DNA of 64,000 nucleotides from Corallococcus caeni (GCF_036245865.1 NZ_BTTW01000003.1:620001-684000), one strand, 5' to 3'. Positions 1 through 9,391 are shown, numbered from the stretch's first letter. Notes: generated from the sequence alone by a model not told the origin. Program-made: numbers and translations.

Positions 1-1
1 G

Positions 2-910
2 TCCAAGGTCGCCAACGCGGACGCCCTCACGAAGCTGGACGCGGAGCTGGGCCAGCTGGCGAAGCAGGGCCGGCGGCGCGTCTTCCTGGAGTGCGCGGTG
101 GGCGCGGTGGACGTGCGCGCGCTGGAGGTGCACCCGGAGTCCTTCGACGAGGCGCAGGTCGAGATCCGCTGGAGCGCCCGCATGGGCGTGGGCCCCGTGA
201 ACGAGAAGCCCCCCAGCCTGCCCACGGTGCCGCAGCGCTGGGTCTTCACGCTGCTGCGCCGCCACGGCGCGAAGACGAACACGGACACCGGTATGTCCAC
301 GGACCGCTGCCCGCAGTGCAACGCGCCCACCACCAACAGCGCGGCCAACACCTGCGAGTTCTGCGGCACGGTGCTGGGCAACGGCGAGCGCGACTGGGTG
401 CTCGCGTCCGCCCTCCCCTTCGAGTCCTGGAACGTGCACCACGCGCGGCAGACGAGCGCGAACGCAGCCCGCTACCAGCAGCGGCGCCAGGCCGAGCGCG
501 GCACCGTCGCGCCCCCGCCCATGGACGTCGGCGGACACGCCCAGGGCGACGGCGACGGCGACCGGGTGGTGACGGACGTGAAGGAGCGCGAGCGGCTGCT
601 CTACATGATGGCGTCCATCGCCGCCGCGGACGGTGAAGTCACCGCCGCCGAGCGCCGCCTGCTCAAGCTGTGCGCGGAGCGCTGGAGCGTGTCGTGGCCC
701 AACGTGGAGATGGCGCTCAACGCCGGGCCCCAGCTCTTCGAGCGCCTCGTCCCGCGCGGCAGCCCGGAGGCGGAGGTGTTCCTGCGCCACATCGTGGACA
801 TGGCGCTGGTGGACGGCCGCATCGACCGCAAGGAGCGGCGCATGCTGCAGATCGCCGCCCAGCACCTGGGCCTGGAGGAGCAGCTGACGGCGATGCTCGG
901 GGACCGCTAG
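2..910 (+). CDS. Tim44-like / zinc-ribbon / TerB domain protein (5' end outside window)
   Basis: The reading frame is open from the first bases, so the N-terminus lies upstream and only about 302 residues are visible. The first part resembles a Tim44-like domain (a beta-rich stretch before RWVFTLLRR). It is followed by a four-cysteine ribbon (CPQC...CEFC) that probably binds zinc, and by a C-terminal helical TerB-like domain with the two characteristic acidic turns AADGEVTAAERR and VDGRIDRKERR. In other bacteria this combination occurs in inner-membrane proteins whose N-terminal segments are transmembrane; that part is not visible here. The function is unknown. It converges with the downstream minus-strand lyase gene after 24 bases. 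Confidence 0.8.
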   Translation, partial: SKVANADALTKLDAELGQLAKQGRRRVFLECAVGAVDVRALEVHPESFDEAQVEIRWSARMGVGPVNEKPPSLPTVPQRWVFTLLRRHGAKTNTDTGMSTDRCPQCNAPTTNSAANTCEFCGTVLGNGERDWVLASALPFESWNVHHARQTSANAARYQQRRQAERGTVAPPPMDVGGHAQGDGDGDRVVTDVKERERLLYMMASIAAADGEVTAAERRLLKLCAERWSVSWPNVEMALNAGPQLFERLVPRGSPEAEVFLRHIVDMALVDGRIDRKERRMLQIAAQHLGLEEQLTAMLGDR

Positions 911-934
911 TCACGCGGTCCCTGGTAGGGGCCT

Positions 935-1909
935 TCAGGTCTGCGCGCGGCGGGAGGCCTTCTTGTCCCGTTCACCCAGCGCGGCCTGGAGGTACTTGCC
1001 CGCGAGCTTCCGGCCGATGAGCTCCTGGGCGATCTCCCCGGCCTCCACCAGCTTGTCCAGGTCGATGCCGGTGTCCACGCCCATGCCGTGCAGCATGAAC
1101 ACCGCGTCCTCGGAGGCCAGGTTGCCCGCGGCGCCCGGCGCGTAGGGACAGCCGCCCAGCCCGCCGATGCTCGCGTCGAACGTGGTGACGCCCGCGGACA
1201 GGCCCACCAGCGCGTTGGCCAGCGCGGTGCCGCGCGTGTCGTGCAGGTGCAGCGCCAGCGTGTCCACCGGCATGTGCTGGAGCAGCGCGGCCAGGATTTC
1301 CTCCGTCTGGCGGGGCGTGCCCACGCCAATCGTGTCGCCCAGGCTGAGCTGGTAGATGCCCGCGTCCACCAGCTGACGGCAGATGTCCACCACGCGCTCC
1401 ACCGGGACGTGGCCCTCGTAGGGGCAGCCCCACACGGTGGACAGGTAGCCGCGCACGCGCATGCCGGCCTTGCGGGCGGCGGCCGTCACTTCCTTCGCGC
1501 CGGCCAGGGCCTCCGCGATGGTCTTGTTGATGTTCTTCTTGGAGTGGGCCTCCGACGCGGAGATGAACACCGCGGCCTCCTCCAGGCCCGCCGCCTGCGC
1601 GCGCTCCAGGCCCTTGAGGTTGGGCACCAGCGCGGAGAAGACGACCCCCGGGCGGCGGCCCACCAGCTTGAGCAGCTCCTCCGCGTCCGCCAACTGGGGG
1701 ATCCACTTGGGTGACACGAACGACGTCACCTCGATGCGCTTCTCCCCCGCGGCGACCAGGGCGTTGATGAGGCGCGCCTTGTCGCGGGTGGGCAGCGTGC
1801 GGAGCTCGTTCTGCAGGCCGTCGCGGGGGCCGACCTCGTACACGTCGACCCGGCGGGGCAGTTGCCCCAGCAGGCCGACCCGCGTTCGCGATGTCTCTTT
1901 CGGATCCAC
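935..1909 (-). CDS. mvaB: hydroxymethylglutaryl-CoA lyase
   Basis: A 324-residue TIM-barrel lyase of the usual family length. It would cleave HMG-CoA to acetoacetate and acetyl-CoA at the end of leucine degradation. The N-terminal substrate and metal motif GPRDGLQNE is present, and the family signature GGCPYAPGAAGN lies at residues 252-263, with the catalytic cysteine at 254. The start is a GTG. It is last in a three-gene minus-strand run with an aminotransferase and a methyltransferase (21-base gaps), so co-transcription is likely. In myxobacteria, leucine and HMG-CoA metabolism feeds iso-branched fatty acid synthesis; whether this copy does so cannot be judged from sequence. Confidence 0.9.
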   Translation of the reverse strand: MDPKETSRTRVGLLGQLPRRVDVYEVGPRDGLQNELRTLPTRDKARLINALVAAGEKRIEVTSFVSPKWIPQLADAEELLKLVGRRPGVVFSALVPNLKGLERAQAAGLEEAAVFISASEAHSKKNINKTIAEALAGAKEVTAAARKAGMRVRGYLSTVWGCPYEGHVPVERVVDICRQLVDAGIYQLSLGDTIGVGTPRQTEEILAALLQHMPVDTLALHLHDTRGTALANALVGLSAGVTTFDASIGGLGGCPYAPGAAGNLASEDAVFMLHGMGVDTGIDLDKLVEAGEIAQELIGRKLAGKYLQAALGERDKKASRRAQT

Positions 1910-1930
1910 TTTGGACGTGTCCCGGGCCGG

Positions 1931-2656
1931 TCAACCGCGCCCGGCTCCCACGATGAGGTCGGTCGACTCGGGTGTCATCGGCCCGGAATCCAGGCCGCCG
2001 TGCACCCACTCCACCGAAAAGCCCGTGCTTTCCAACAGCCGTTCCAGTTCCGCAAGAGGATAGTAACGAAGCGCGTACGCCGCTCGCAGGACGCGACCGT
2101 CCGGCAAGGTGAGCTGACGCTGGCCGACATCGCGGCCACGCGTCGCGTCGAAGCGGCTCTCCTCCTCCAGGAGACTCCCATCCGGTAACCGCTCGCGGAA
2201 CGACGCGCCCGGACTTCCGGCCAGCCGCTCGTAGGGAACCGTCTGGAACACCAACCGTCCGCCGGGCCGCAGCACCCGCGCCACCTCGCGCAGCACCTGG
2301 ACGTGCTCCGCGTCACTGAAGGCGAAGAGTGTCGAATACCAGGCGTACGCGCCCCCCAGGGACGCGTCCTGGAAGGGCAGCGCCCGCAGGTCGCCCCGCA
2401 CCGCGGGAAAGCCGGGGCGGCGCAGGCGCAGGGACAGCGGATCCAGCTCCAGCCCCACCACCCGCCCGGCGAGCGCGCCCTCCGCGTTGAGCCGAGCCGC
2501 GTGCCGGCCGTGGCCGCAGCCCAGGTCCACCACCGGCCCCTCCACGTCCGCGAACGCCCGGGACAGGTACTCCCCTTCCCGGGCCGTCACCGCCTCGGAG
2601 AGGTACGGCAGCGTGCTGCGCAGGTACAGCTCCCCGAAGAAGTCGCTCACGGCCAT
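1931..2656 (-). CDS. class I SAM-dependent methyltransferase
   Basis: A 241-residue cytoplasmic methyltransferase with a clear SAM-binding motif I (VVDLGCGHGRHAARL, around residues 42-56), an acidic end of strand 2 (GLELD) and a motif resembling post-I (VRGDLRALPF). The ubiE/Methyltransf_11-like fold is evident, but the substrate is not. It lies between the aminotransferase and the HMG-CoA lyase with 21-base gaps on both sides, which suggests one transcript. The ATG start is supported by its distance from the upstream stop codon. Confidence 0.82.
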   Translation of the reverse strand: MAVSDFFGELYLRSTLPYLSEAVTAREGEYLSRAFADVEGPVVDLGCGHGRHAARLNAEGALAGRVVGLELDPLSLRLRRPGFPAVRGDLRALPFQDASLGGAYAWYSTLFAFSDAEHVQVLREVARVLRPGGRLVFQTVPYERLAGSPGASFRERLPDGSLLEEESRFDATRGRDVGQRQLTLPDGRVLRAAYALRYYPLAELERLLESTGFSVEWVHGGLDSGPMTPESTDLIVGAGRG

Positions 2657-2677
2657 CGCGCGCCTTTATGGGACGCG

Positions 2678-3877
2678 TCAGCGCTTGAGGGCGGGCAGCT
2701 TCTCGCGCAGGCGGCGCACGGCCTCGTCCAGCACCGCTTCCGACTTGCAGAAGGCGAAGCGCGCGAAGCGCTGTCCCAGGTGCCGGTGCTCCGGGCCGTA
2801 GAAGACGCTGGGCGGGATGCCCGCCACGCCCACCTCCGTCACCAGGTGCCGGCAGAAGGCCACGTCGTCCGCGAAGCCGTAGCCGGTGATGTCCGCGAGG
2901 ATGAAGTAGCTGCCCTCCGGGGAGAACGCCTGGAGCCCCGCCGCGCGCAGGCCCGTGAGCAGCCGCTCCCGCCGGGCGGTGTAGAGCGCCGTCAGCTCCT
3001 GGAAGTAGCTGTCCGGCAGCCGCAGCGCCACGGCCATGGCGGCCTGGAACGGCGACGCGGTGGCGAAGGTGACGAACTGGTGCGCGCGCTGTACGGCATC
3101 CCGCAGCGGCGGCGGCGCGATGATCCAGCCGATCTTCCACCCCGTCAGGCTGAAGGACTTGCCCGCGCTGCTCACCGTCACCGTGCGGTCCGCGAGCACC
3201 GGCACCGTGGCGGCGCGGATGTGGCGCGAGGGGGCGAAGACGATGTGCTCATAGACTTCATCCGCCAGCACCTTCACGTCGTGCTCGGCGCAGAGGTGGC
3301 CCAGGAACTCCAGCTCCTCGCGCGTGAAGACCTTGCCCGTGGGGTTGTGCGGCGAGTTGAGGATGAGCAGCCGCGTCTTCGGACCGAAGGCGGCGCGGAC
3401 CTCGTCGCGGTCGAACCACCACGTGGTGTGCTCCGCGTCCGGCGGGCGCAGGGGCACGTAGCGCGGCGTGGCGCCCACGAAGGCGATGTTGGCGTCGTAG
3501 GAGTCGTAGAACGGCTCGAAGGCCACCACCTCGTCGCCGGGGTCCACCAGGCCCAGGATGACGTCGAGGATGGCCTCCGTCGCGCCGCTCGTGACGGTGA
3601 CCATGGTGTCCGGGTCCACGGCGTGGCCGTAGAAGCGCTGCGCGTGCTCCGCGATGGCGTTGCGCAGGTCCTTCGCGCCCACGCCGGGGGCGTACTGGTT
3701 GACGCCGCCCTGGATGGCCTTCCACGCGGCCTCCTTGATGGCGTCCGGCCCGTCGAAGTCCGGGAAGCCCTGCCCCAGGTTCACGGCCTGGTGCTTCAGC
3801 GCCAGCGCGCTGAACTCGGAGAAGACGGTGGTGCCGAAGCGGGAGACGCGTTGCGCGAGCACGGGCCGGGGGGACAT
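2678..3877 (-). CDS. PLP-dependent class I/II aminotransferase (methionine/kynurenine-type)
   Basis: A 399-residue fold-type I aminotransferase. Visible features are LNSPHNPTGKVF (substrate/PLP region), ADEVYEHIVF, and the Schiff-base lysine K240 in SSAGKSFSLTGWKIGW. The N-terminal LGQGFPDFDGP is typical of the YbdL / kynurenine-glutamine transaminase group, which often acts on methionine or aromatic amino acids; the substrate here is inferred only from that resemblance. The ATG start has a GAGG Shine-Dalgarno about 10 bases upstream. It heads the run that continues into the methyltransferase and HMG-CoA lyase genes. A terminator-like T-run lies directly upstream. Confidence 0.88.
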   Translation of the reverse strand: MSPRPVLAQRVSRFGTTVFSEFSALALKHQAVNLGQGFPDFDGPDAIKEAAWKAIQGGVNQYAPGVGAKDLRNAIAEHAQRFYGHAVDPDTMVTVTSGATEAILDVILGLVDPGDEVVAFEPFYDSYDANIAFVGATPRYVPLRPPDAEHTTWWFDRDEVRAAFGPKTRLLILNSPHNPTGKVFTREELEFLGHLCAEHDVKVLADEVYEHIVFAPSRHIRAATVPVLADRTVTVSSAGKSFSLTGWKIGWIIAPPPLRDAVQRAHQFVTFATASPFQAAMAVALRLPDSYFQELTALYTARRERLLTGLRAAGLQAFSPEGSYFILADITGYGFADDVAFCRHLVTEVGVAGIPPSVFYGPEHRHLGQRFARFAFCKSEAVLDEAVRRLREKLPALKR

Positions 3878-3889
3878 GGGTCAGGCCTC

Positions 3890-3939
3890 AAAAAAAGGCC
3901 AGCGCACGTCCTCCCCGGACCCCGGGGTGACCGGCTGGC
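3890..3939 (-). terminator. candidate intrinsic terminator after the PAP2 gene
   Basis: On the minus strand, arm GCCAGC (3939-3934) can pair with GCTGGC (3903-3898), enclosing a C/G-rich loop that can fold further. It is followed immediately by seven T residues (3896-3890). It lies just past the PAP2 stop codon and before the aminotransferase start, so it would separate the lipid genes from the downstream operon. The long loop makes this moderate rather than strong. Confidence 0.4.
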
Positions 3940-3942
3940 GGT

Positions 3943-4923
3943 TCAGGGCCGGACGATAGCGTCCACGGGCACGGAACGCGCGCCCTGTTCCACCGCGCGC
4001 TGCCGGGCGGCCCGGGACAGGGCCAGCGCCAGCCCCGTCACCACCAGCACCAGCGGCACCGCGCACACCAGGTCGATGACGTAGTGGAACCGCCCCGCCA
4101 GCGTCGCGAAGATGAGCCCCATGCCGGGGAAGAGCATCACCCAGAAGAACCGCCGGGCGAACCGGAACGCGTAGAAGAGCACCACCAGCATCACCCCGGT
4201 GTGCCCCGACGGGAAGCAGTCCCGGGTGTACACCGGCGTGCGCATCATGGACTCCAACAGCGGCGTGAGGATCCACCCCTGGGTGGCCGGCCCGTCGAAC
4301 GCGCCGATGAGGAAGTACCGGGGCCCCACCGCGGGCACCAGCGAGTACGCCGCGTAGTTGAAGCCCAGCAGCAGCCCCAGCCCCAGCAGGTACTCGTCGA
4401 AGCCGGGCGTGGGCCCCCTACCCCGGGCGTACAGGTAGATGCCCAAGAGCAGCGGCCACATGAAGTGCCCGTAGTAGCAGAGCATCAGGACGTCGTTGGC
4501 CCAGGGCGGCACCACGTGCGACAGCGCCACCGCGGCCTGGAAGCCGAACAGCTTCTGATCCACCGCGACCAGCTGGGCGTCCTTCACCAGTGGGTTCACC
4601 CAGTCCACGATGGGGCCCAGCCACCCGTGGGCCAGCGCCGACACGGGCAGGAGCCAGAAGTCCGCCACGATGGCGAGCAGCGGCTGGCGGGGGAAGCGGG
4701 CCTCCAGCATGCGCACGGCCGGCAGGCCCAGCGCGAAGAAGAGGAAGAGGAGCGCGTTGCGGCCGGAGTGCGGCGCCCAGCGGGCCGGGCCCACGCACAC
4801 CAGGGCCGCCACCGAGCAGGCCGCCATCAGGACGAGGTCCACCTGCCGGAAGCGCACGAGCGCTTCACCCGACGACGCCAGGACGGGCCGCACACGGCCC
4901 TGGCTGAATGACCAGATGCTCAC
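3943..4923 (-). CDS. PAP2 / Aur1-like membrane phosphatase or phosphotransferase
   Basis: The start is set at the GTG at 4923 because it overlaps the upstream stop codon as GTGA; the frame extends further 5' but only inside the transporter gene. The 326-residue product has about six hydrophobic segments and the PAP2 motifs FPSGHTG (237-243) and RFHYVIDL with HYVID at 280-284. The compact R-F-H-Y-x-x-D arrangement lacks the usual SRxxxxxH spacing of bacterial PAP2 enzymes and looks closer to the inositolphosphoryl-ceramide synthase (Aur1/PAP2_3) branch. Role inferred: lipid phosphate hydrolysis or head-group transfer at the inner membrane. It is translationally coupled to the MMPL transporter and lies near the sphingolipid genes. 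Confidence 0.78.
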   Translation of the reverse strand: MSIWSFSQGRVRPVLASSGEALVRFRQVDLVLMAACSVAALVCVGPARWAPHSGRNALLFLFFALGLPAVRMLEARFPRQPLLAIVADFWLLPVSALAHGWLGPIVDWVNPLVKDAQLVAVDQKLFGFQAAVALSHVVPPWANDVLMLCYYGHFMWPLLLGIYLYARGRGPTPGFDEYLLGLGLLLGFNYAAYSLVPAVGPRYFLIGAFDGPATQGWILTPLLESMMRTPVYTRDCFPSGHTGVMLVVLFYAFRFARRFFWVMLFPGMGLIFATLAGRFHYVIDLVCAVPLVLVVTGLALALSRAARQRAVEQGARSVPVDAIVRP

Positions 4924-7445
4924 GCCGATTTGCGCTCCCCCGGCGACTCGGCCGGCAGCTCGCCGGCCCCCCCGAGATTGAGGCTCCGCACCACCGCGCC
5001 CGACCCTGGTGCCTCCGCGGACCGCCGCCCCTTCCACCGCTCCAGCAACGCCAGCATGGCCGGAAAGAACACCGTCGTCCCCAGGAAGGTGCTCACCACC
5101 CCAAGTAGGGCAATCTGCCCGATGCTGCGCAAGCCCTGGTGATTCGCCACGAGGAGCGCTCCGTAGCCCGCCGCGTTGGACAGGGTGGCCACCACCGCCG
5201 CGAAGCCGGTGTTGCGCACGACCCGGCCCAGCGACCCGGGGCCCTCTTCCTCGTACCGGTGGAACAGGTGCACCGAGTTGTCCACCGCGATGGCCAACAG
5301 GTTGGGCAGCACCACCGCGTTGATGAAGTTGAGCTGGACGTCGAAGAGGTACATGCCGCCCGCCAGGCAGGTCATGCCCAGGAACAGCGGGCCCGCCACC
5401 AAGAGCGCGCGCTTGAAGCTGCGCAGGCTGGCCAGGATGACCAGGAACACCACCGCCGCAGCGGACCAGAGGATGAACGGCCCGTCCCCACGCACCAGCG
5501 CGAAGATGCGCGCCGCGATGCGGTTGCTGTCCAGCACCGCCAGGTCGACGCCCTTCGCCCTCGCCCCGACCACCACCTCATCCAGCTGCGTCGCCCAGCG
5601 GTTCAGGTCCTGCGTGTCGTAGTTGGACACCGACGGGAACAGCAGGAGGAACATCCCCTTGCCGTCCAGCGCCTCGAAGCGGCGGCGCGCCTCCACCGGC
5701 AGCTCCTCCAGCCCGTAGGGCTTCGCGTCCACCATCTGCCGCAGGTCCTTCACGCGCGGGTCCTCCTGGGCGGACTTCGGCAGCCCGTCCAGCAGCGTCC
5801 GGATGCGGCCCATCTCCGCCGCGTGCCCCGCCACGTCGGACGGCACCAGGTCGCTCAGCGACGCGGTGCGCAGGAACACGGAGTTGGCGCCGTTGTTCGC
5901 CTTCACCTGGGCGATGACGGCCTCCACCTCGCGGACCTGCTCCAGCGTGTCCACGGAGAGGATGGCGGGGTTGAGCGGCGCGCCGATCTGCGCCGTGATG
6001 TGGTCGTCCAGCCGCGACGCCGGCGAGTCCCCCTTCAGGTTGCGCAGGTTGGTCTCGAAGCCCAGCCGGGGCGCGATGCCCACCGAGTACGCCGCGAAGC
6101 CCACCACCGACAGCGCCACCGCGACGATGACGCCCGTGGGCCAGCGCCGCCACTCCTTCGCCGGAGCCGGGGCCTGCTCCACGGCGGGCGCGGAGGCCTG
6201 GACGGCGGCGCCGGGGGCGGCGTCACGGCGGTACGGGCGGATGCGCTCCGCGATGGCGAGCAGCGACGGGCCCAGCGCATACGCGGACAGCACCGCCATC
6301 AGCACGCCGATGCCCGCGAGCAGGCCGAACTGCTGGAAGGCGTGGAACTGCGCCAGCACCAGCACGAAGAACGCCGCCGCGTTGGTGAAGGCGGACGTGA
6401 GCGCCCCGCTGAAGGTGCCGCGCACCGCCGCCGTCAGCGCCTCCTTCACGCCGTGCTGCTCGCGCTCCTCCCAGTAGCGCATCGCCAGGTGGACGCCGTA
6501 CTCGATGCCCAGGCCGATGAGGATGGCGACGAGGAAGCCCGTCACGATGTTGAGGTGGCCGATGGCGCCCTGCGCGAACGCGAACGTCAGCACCAGCCCC
6601 ACCACCACCGGCACGCCCACCACCGCCAGCGCGGAGATGCGCCGGGTGGCCAGCAGGATGAGCCCCACGGCGATGAGCGCGGACAAGAGGCCCGCGTTGG
6701 ACAGGTCGCGGCGCATCACCGCGTCCTCTTCGATGCGGTTCTGGAAGTTGCCCGTCGCCTCCAGCGTCACGCCCGGGTACTTCTGGGCCGCGAGCTCGCG
6801 GCCGGTGTCGAACACCGTGGCCACGAAGTTGCGCGCGAAGTCCAGGTCCCCCGCCGTCCCCGACGGCTTGATCATCAGGTAGACCTCGGTGCCCTCCTTG
6901 TTCGCCAGCGTCTCCGGCAGCGCCGTGTCCGGGGTGTGCTTCTTCGCGATCTCCTCGAAGGTGGGCGGCACCGTGTCCGCGCCCAGGTCCACGAAGAGGG
7001 GGCTGGCGCGCTCCTTCTCGTAGCGGACGCGGGCCTCCAGGTCCTCCCTCAGGGAAGCGACCTCCGCCGTGGGCAGGAGAAGCAGCCCGTGGCGGCGGAA
7101 GAAGGCCACGTCATAGTGGTGCTCGACGTAGCGGACCGTCGGCAGGGCCTCCAGGCGCTGCTGGAACTCCGTGGCGTAGGCCTTGAGGGCCTCCGGCGTT
7201 CCTCCCTTGGCCATGATGACGAGGTATCCGTCACCGCCCGCCTTCTCTGACACGCGTGTCAGATCGCGAACCTCGGGGGCACCCTCCGGGAGGAGCTCCA
7301 CGAAGGAGCCGCGGAACTCCAGGCGCGAGGCGAAGAGCCCCGCGGCGGCCGTCACCAGGGCGACAACGAGCAGCACCTGCCAGGGGCGCGACATCGCTGC
7401 CTGGATGAAGCCCTCGAACCACCGCTGCCGTCGCGCTTGGGACAC
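4920..7445 (-). CDS. MMPL/RND family lipid transporter (HpnN-like)
   Basis: An 841-residue inner-membrane protein with the MMPL plan: one N-terminal helix (around residues 20-40), a large periplasmic loop, five helices, a cytoplasmic linker, a second single helix after EWRRWPTGVIV, another large loop and five more helices. Size and N-terminus (FRGSFVELLPEGAPEVRDL) resemble the hopanoid-associated exporter HpnN and related predicted exporters. The likely role is moving a lipid to the outer membrane; cargo is not shown. The GTG start has a good AGAGGAG Shine-Dalgarno 7 bases upstream. Its stop overlaps the start of the PAP2 gene by 4 bases, and it diverges from the serine palmitoyltransferase gene. 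Confidence 0.87.
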   Translation of the reverse strand: MSQARRQRWFEGFIQAAMSRPWQVLLVVALVTAAAGLFASRLEFRGSFVELLPEGAPEVRDLTRVSEKAGGDGYLVIMAKGGTPEALKAYATEFQQRLEALPTVRYVEHHYDVAFFRRHGLLLLPTAEVASLREDLEARVRYEKERASPLFVDLGADTVPPTFEEIAKKHTPDTALPETLANKEGTEVYLMIKPSGTAGDLDFARNFVATVFDTGRELAAQKYPGVTLEATGNFQNRIEEDAVMRRDLSNAGLLSALIAVGLILLATRRISALAVVGVPVVVGLVLTFAFAQGAIGHLNIVTGFLVAILIGLGIEYGVHLAMRYWEEREQHGVKEALTAAVRGTFSGALTSAFTNAAAFFVLVLAQFHAFQQFGLLAGIGVLMAVLSAYALGPSLLAIAERIRPYRRDAAPGAAVQASAPAVEQAPAPAKEWRRWPTGVIVAVALSVVGFAAYSVGIAPRLGFETNLRNLKGDSPASRLDDHITAQIGAPLNPAILSVDTLEQVREVEAVIAQVKANNGANSVFLRTASLSDLVPSDVAGHAAEMGRIRTLLDGLPKSAQEDPRVKDLRQMVDAKPYGLEELPVEARRRFEALDGKGMFLLLFPSVSNYDTQDLNRWATQLDEVVVGARAKGVDLAVLDSNRIAARIFALVRGDGPFILWSAAAVVFLVILASLRSFKRALLVAGPLFLGMTCLAGGMYLFDVQLNFINAVVLPNLLAIAVDNSVHLFHRYEEEGPGSLGRVVRNTGFAAVVATLSNAAGYGALLVANHQGLRSIGQIALLGVVSTFLGTTVFFPAMLALLERWKGRRSAEAPGSGAVVRSLNLGGAGELPAESPGERKSA

Positions 7446-7825
7446 CGTCTGCTCCTCTGATGCTGGCCGTCAAAGCAATAAGCCGGCCATGATCCAGGCC
7501 CCCGGAACAGACGGCCCCTCCGCACCCATTCCCCATGTGAACCTGTGTGTGCCCTGGGTGCTGGAGCATCCAGTCGCGAACAGAGGTCCGGGGGCGCGGC
7601 GTGCCACCAATGCGGCATCGCTGTCAAGGCGCGCCCTGACACGGATGCCCCACATGGCGAGTGATGGAACCGTCCCCGCCTTGACAGTGTGGATTTCCCT
7701 CTTTATTGACCCCCTCGCGTCGTCCCCCCTGGGTGTTCACGCGGCCGGGCAATCCGATCCTGGAACGCGCCCTGCACATGGAAAGCGGCTCGGATCACAC
7801 CCCCCGACGCGTAAGAAAGACCACC
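7446..7825. other. divergent intergenic region between transporter and spt
   Basis: This 380-base gap separates the minus-strand MMPL gene from the plus-strand serine palmitoyltransferase gene. No convincing small gene or RNA is visible. It must hold promoters for both directions; one candidate for the plus strand is listed separately. A polypurine Shine-Dalgarno-like AAGAAAGA (7813-7820) precedes the spt ATG. Confidence 0.6.
7681..7709 (+). promoter_or_regulatory. candidate sigma-70-type promoter for spt
   Basis: A perfect -35 hexamer TTGACA at 7681-7686 is followed after 17 bases by TATTGA (7704-7709), which matches only half of the -10 consensus. It lies in the most A/T-rich part of the intergenic region, about 115 bases before the spt start codon. 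Confidence 0.4.
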
Positions 7826-9382
7826 ATGAGCGACGTGTTCGACAAGTGCCGTACCTGGAAGGACTACCGCATCGCCAAGGCCACGGGGTTGTACCCGTAC
7901 TTCCGGGCCATCGAGGCGTCGCACGGCGCCACGGAGGTGGAGATCGAGGGGCGGCGGGTCATCATGGTGGGCTCGAACAACTACCTGGGCCTGTCCGCGG
8001 ATCCGCGCGTGAAGGAAGCGGCCATCAAGGCCACGGAGAAGTTCGGCACCACCTGCTCCGGTTCGCGCCTGCTCAACGGCACGCTGGCGCTGCACGAGGA
8101 GCTGGAGGCGCGGCTGGCGAAGTTCCTCAACCGCGAGTCGGCCATCGTCATCTCCACCGGCTTCCAGACGAACCTGGCGCTTGCCTCCATCCTGGGCCGT
8201 CACGACATCGTCTTCAGCGACCGCGCGAACCACGCGTCGCTGGTGGACGGCGTGCGCCTGTCGTTCGCGACGGAGCGCAAGTTCCGCCACAACGACATGG
8301 ACCACCTGGAGCAGCTCTTGGCCGCGGCGGAGCCGGGCGCCGGGAAGATCATCGTCACGGACGGCGTGTTCTCCATGGAGGGCGACGTCTGCAACCTGCC
8401 CCGCATCGTGGAGCTGTCCAAGCAGTACAACGCCCGCGTGATGACGGATGACGCCCACGCCATGGGCGTGCTGGGCGAGATGGGCCGGGGCACCTCCGAG
8501 TACTTCGGCCTGGAGAAGGACGTGGACCTGGTGATGGGCACGTTCTCCAAGAGCTTCGCGTCGCTGGGCGGCGTGCTCGCGGGTCCGTTCGACGTCATCA
8601 ACTACATCCGCCACAAGGCCCGCTCGGTCATCTTCTCCGCGTCCATGACGCCCGCGTCCATCGCGGCGGCGCTCAAGGCGACGGAGATCATCGAGGCGGA
8701 GCCGCAGCGCCGCGCGCGCCTCCTGGACATCGCGGAGAAGATGCACAACGGCTTCCGCGCCATGGGCTTCGACACGGGCGTGTCGGTGACGCCGGTGGTG
8801 CCGGTGCACATCGGCGACCAGGTGAAGTGCTTCCGCTTCTGGCGCGCGCTGCACGAGGCGGGCGTGTTCGCCAACCCCGTGATTCCCCCGGCGGTGGAGG
8901 CGGGCCACGCGCTCATCCGCACCAGCTACATGGCCACGCACACGGACGCGCAGCTGGACCAGGTGCTGGACACCTTCGAGAAGATCGGCCGCAAGCTCAA
9001 CGTCATCCCGGAGACGCGCCCCACGGTGTACGAGCCGGTGAAGATCGCCCGGCCGGGCAGCGCGGTGCGCAGCAACAAGGCGAGCGAGACGTGGGCGGCG
9101 GGCAGCGCGGGCCTGCTCGCGGACAAGGGCTTCTCCCTGGATCAGCTGTCGCGGATGTCGTCGCGGGAGATGGCCGGGAAGTTCTTCGACGCGGTGGAGC
9201 AGCTCACCTGGCGCGCGGCGAACCTCCAGCCGGAGGACCTGCGGCGGCTGGGCGGCGCGCCCAAGAAGCTGTGGGAGAAGCGCAGCGAACTGGGCGGCGT
9301 GCTCCTGGAGAAGGGCGCCCAGCTCTTCATGCGCAACGGCAGCGAGGGTTCCGACGGCGGCAACCCGGCCGAAAGGAACTGA
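7826..9382 (+). CDS. spt: serine palmitoyltransferase (alpha-oxoamine synthase)
   Basis: The start is the ATG at 7826, preceded by AAGAAAGA; a frame running further upstream is not supported. The 518-residue product is an alpha-oxoamine synthase. It has the N-terminal SNNYLGLS, the GSRLLNGT segment, the TDDAHAMGVLG PLP-ring region and the Schiff-base lysine K242 in GTFSKSFASLGG, the SPT-like form rather than the AONS or KBL form. It would condense serine with an acyl thioester to 3-ketodihydrosphingosine, the first step of sphingolipid synthesis. Residues beyond about 405 form an extra helical C-terminal extension absent from the roughly 400-residue soluble bacterial enzymes. A GNAT-fold gene follows after 9 bases. 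Confidence 0.85.
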   Translation: MSDVFDKCRTWKDYRIAKATGLYPYFRAIEASHGATEVEIEGRRVIMVGSNNYLGLSADPRVKEAAIKATEKFGTTCSGSRLLNGTLALHEELEARLAKFLNRESAIVISTGFQTNLALASILGRHDIVFSDRANHASLVDGVRLSFATERKFRHNDMDHLEQLLAAAEPGAGKIIVTDGVFSMEGDVCNLPRIVELSKQYNARVMTDDAHAMGVLGEMGRGTSEYFGLEKDVDLVMGTFSKSFASLGGVLAGPFDVINYIRHKARSVIFSASMTPASIAAALKATEIIEAEPQRRARLLDIAEKMHNGFRAMGFDTGVSVTPVVPVHIGDQVKCFRFWRALHEAGVFANPVIPPAVEAGHALIRTSYMATHTDAQLDQVLDTFEKIGRKLNVIPETRPTVYEPVKIARPGSAVRSNKASETWAAGSAGLLADKGFSLDQLSRMSSREMAGKFFDAVEQLTWRAANLQPEDLRRLGGAPKKLWEKRSELGGVLLEKGAQLFMRNGSEGSDGGNPAERN

Positions 9383-9391
9383 GCCTCCCTC

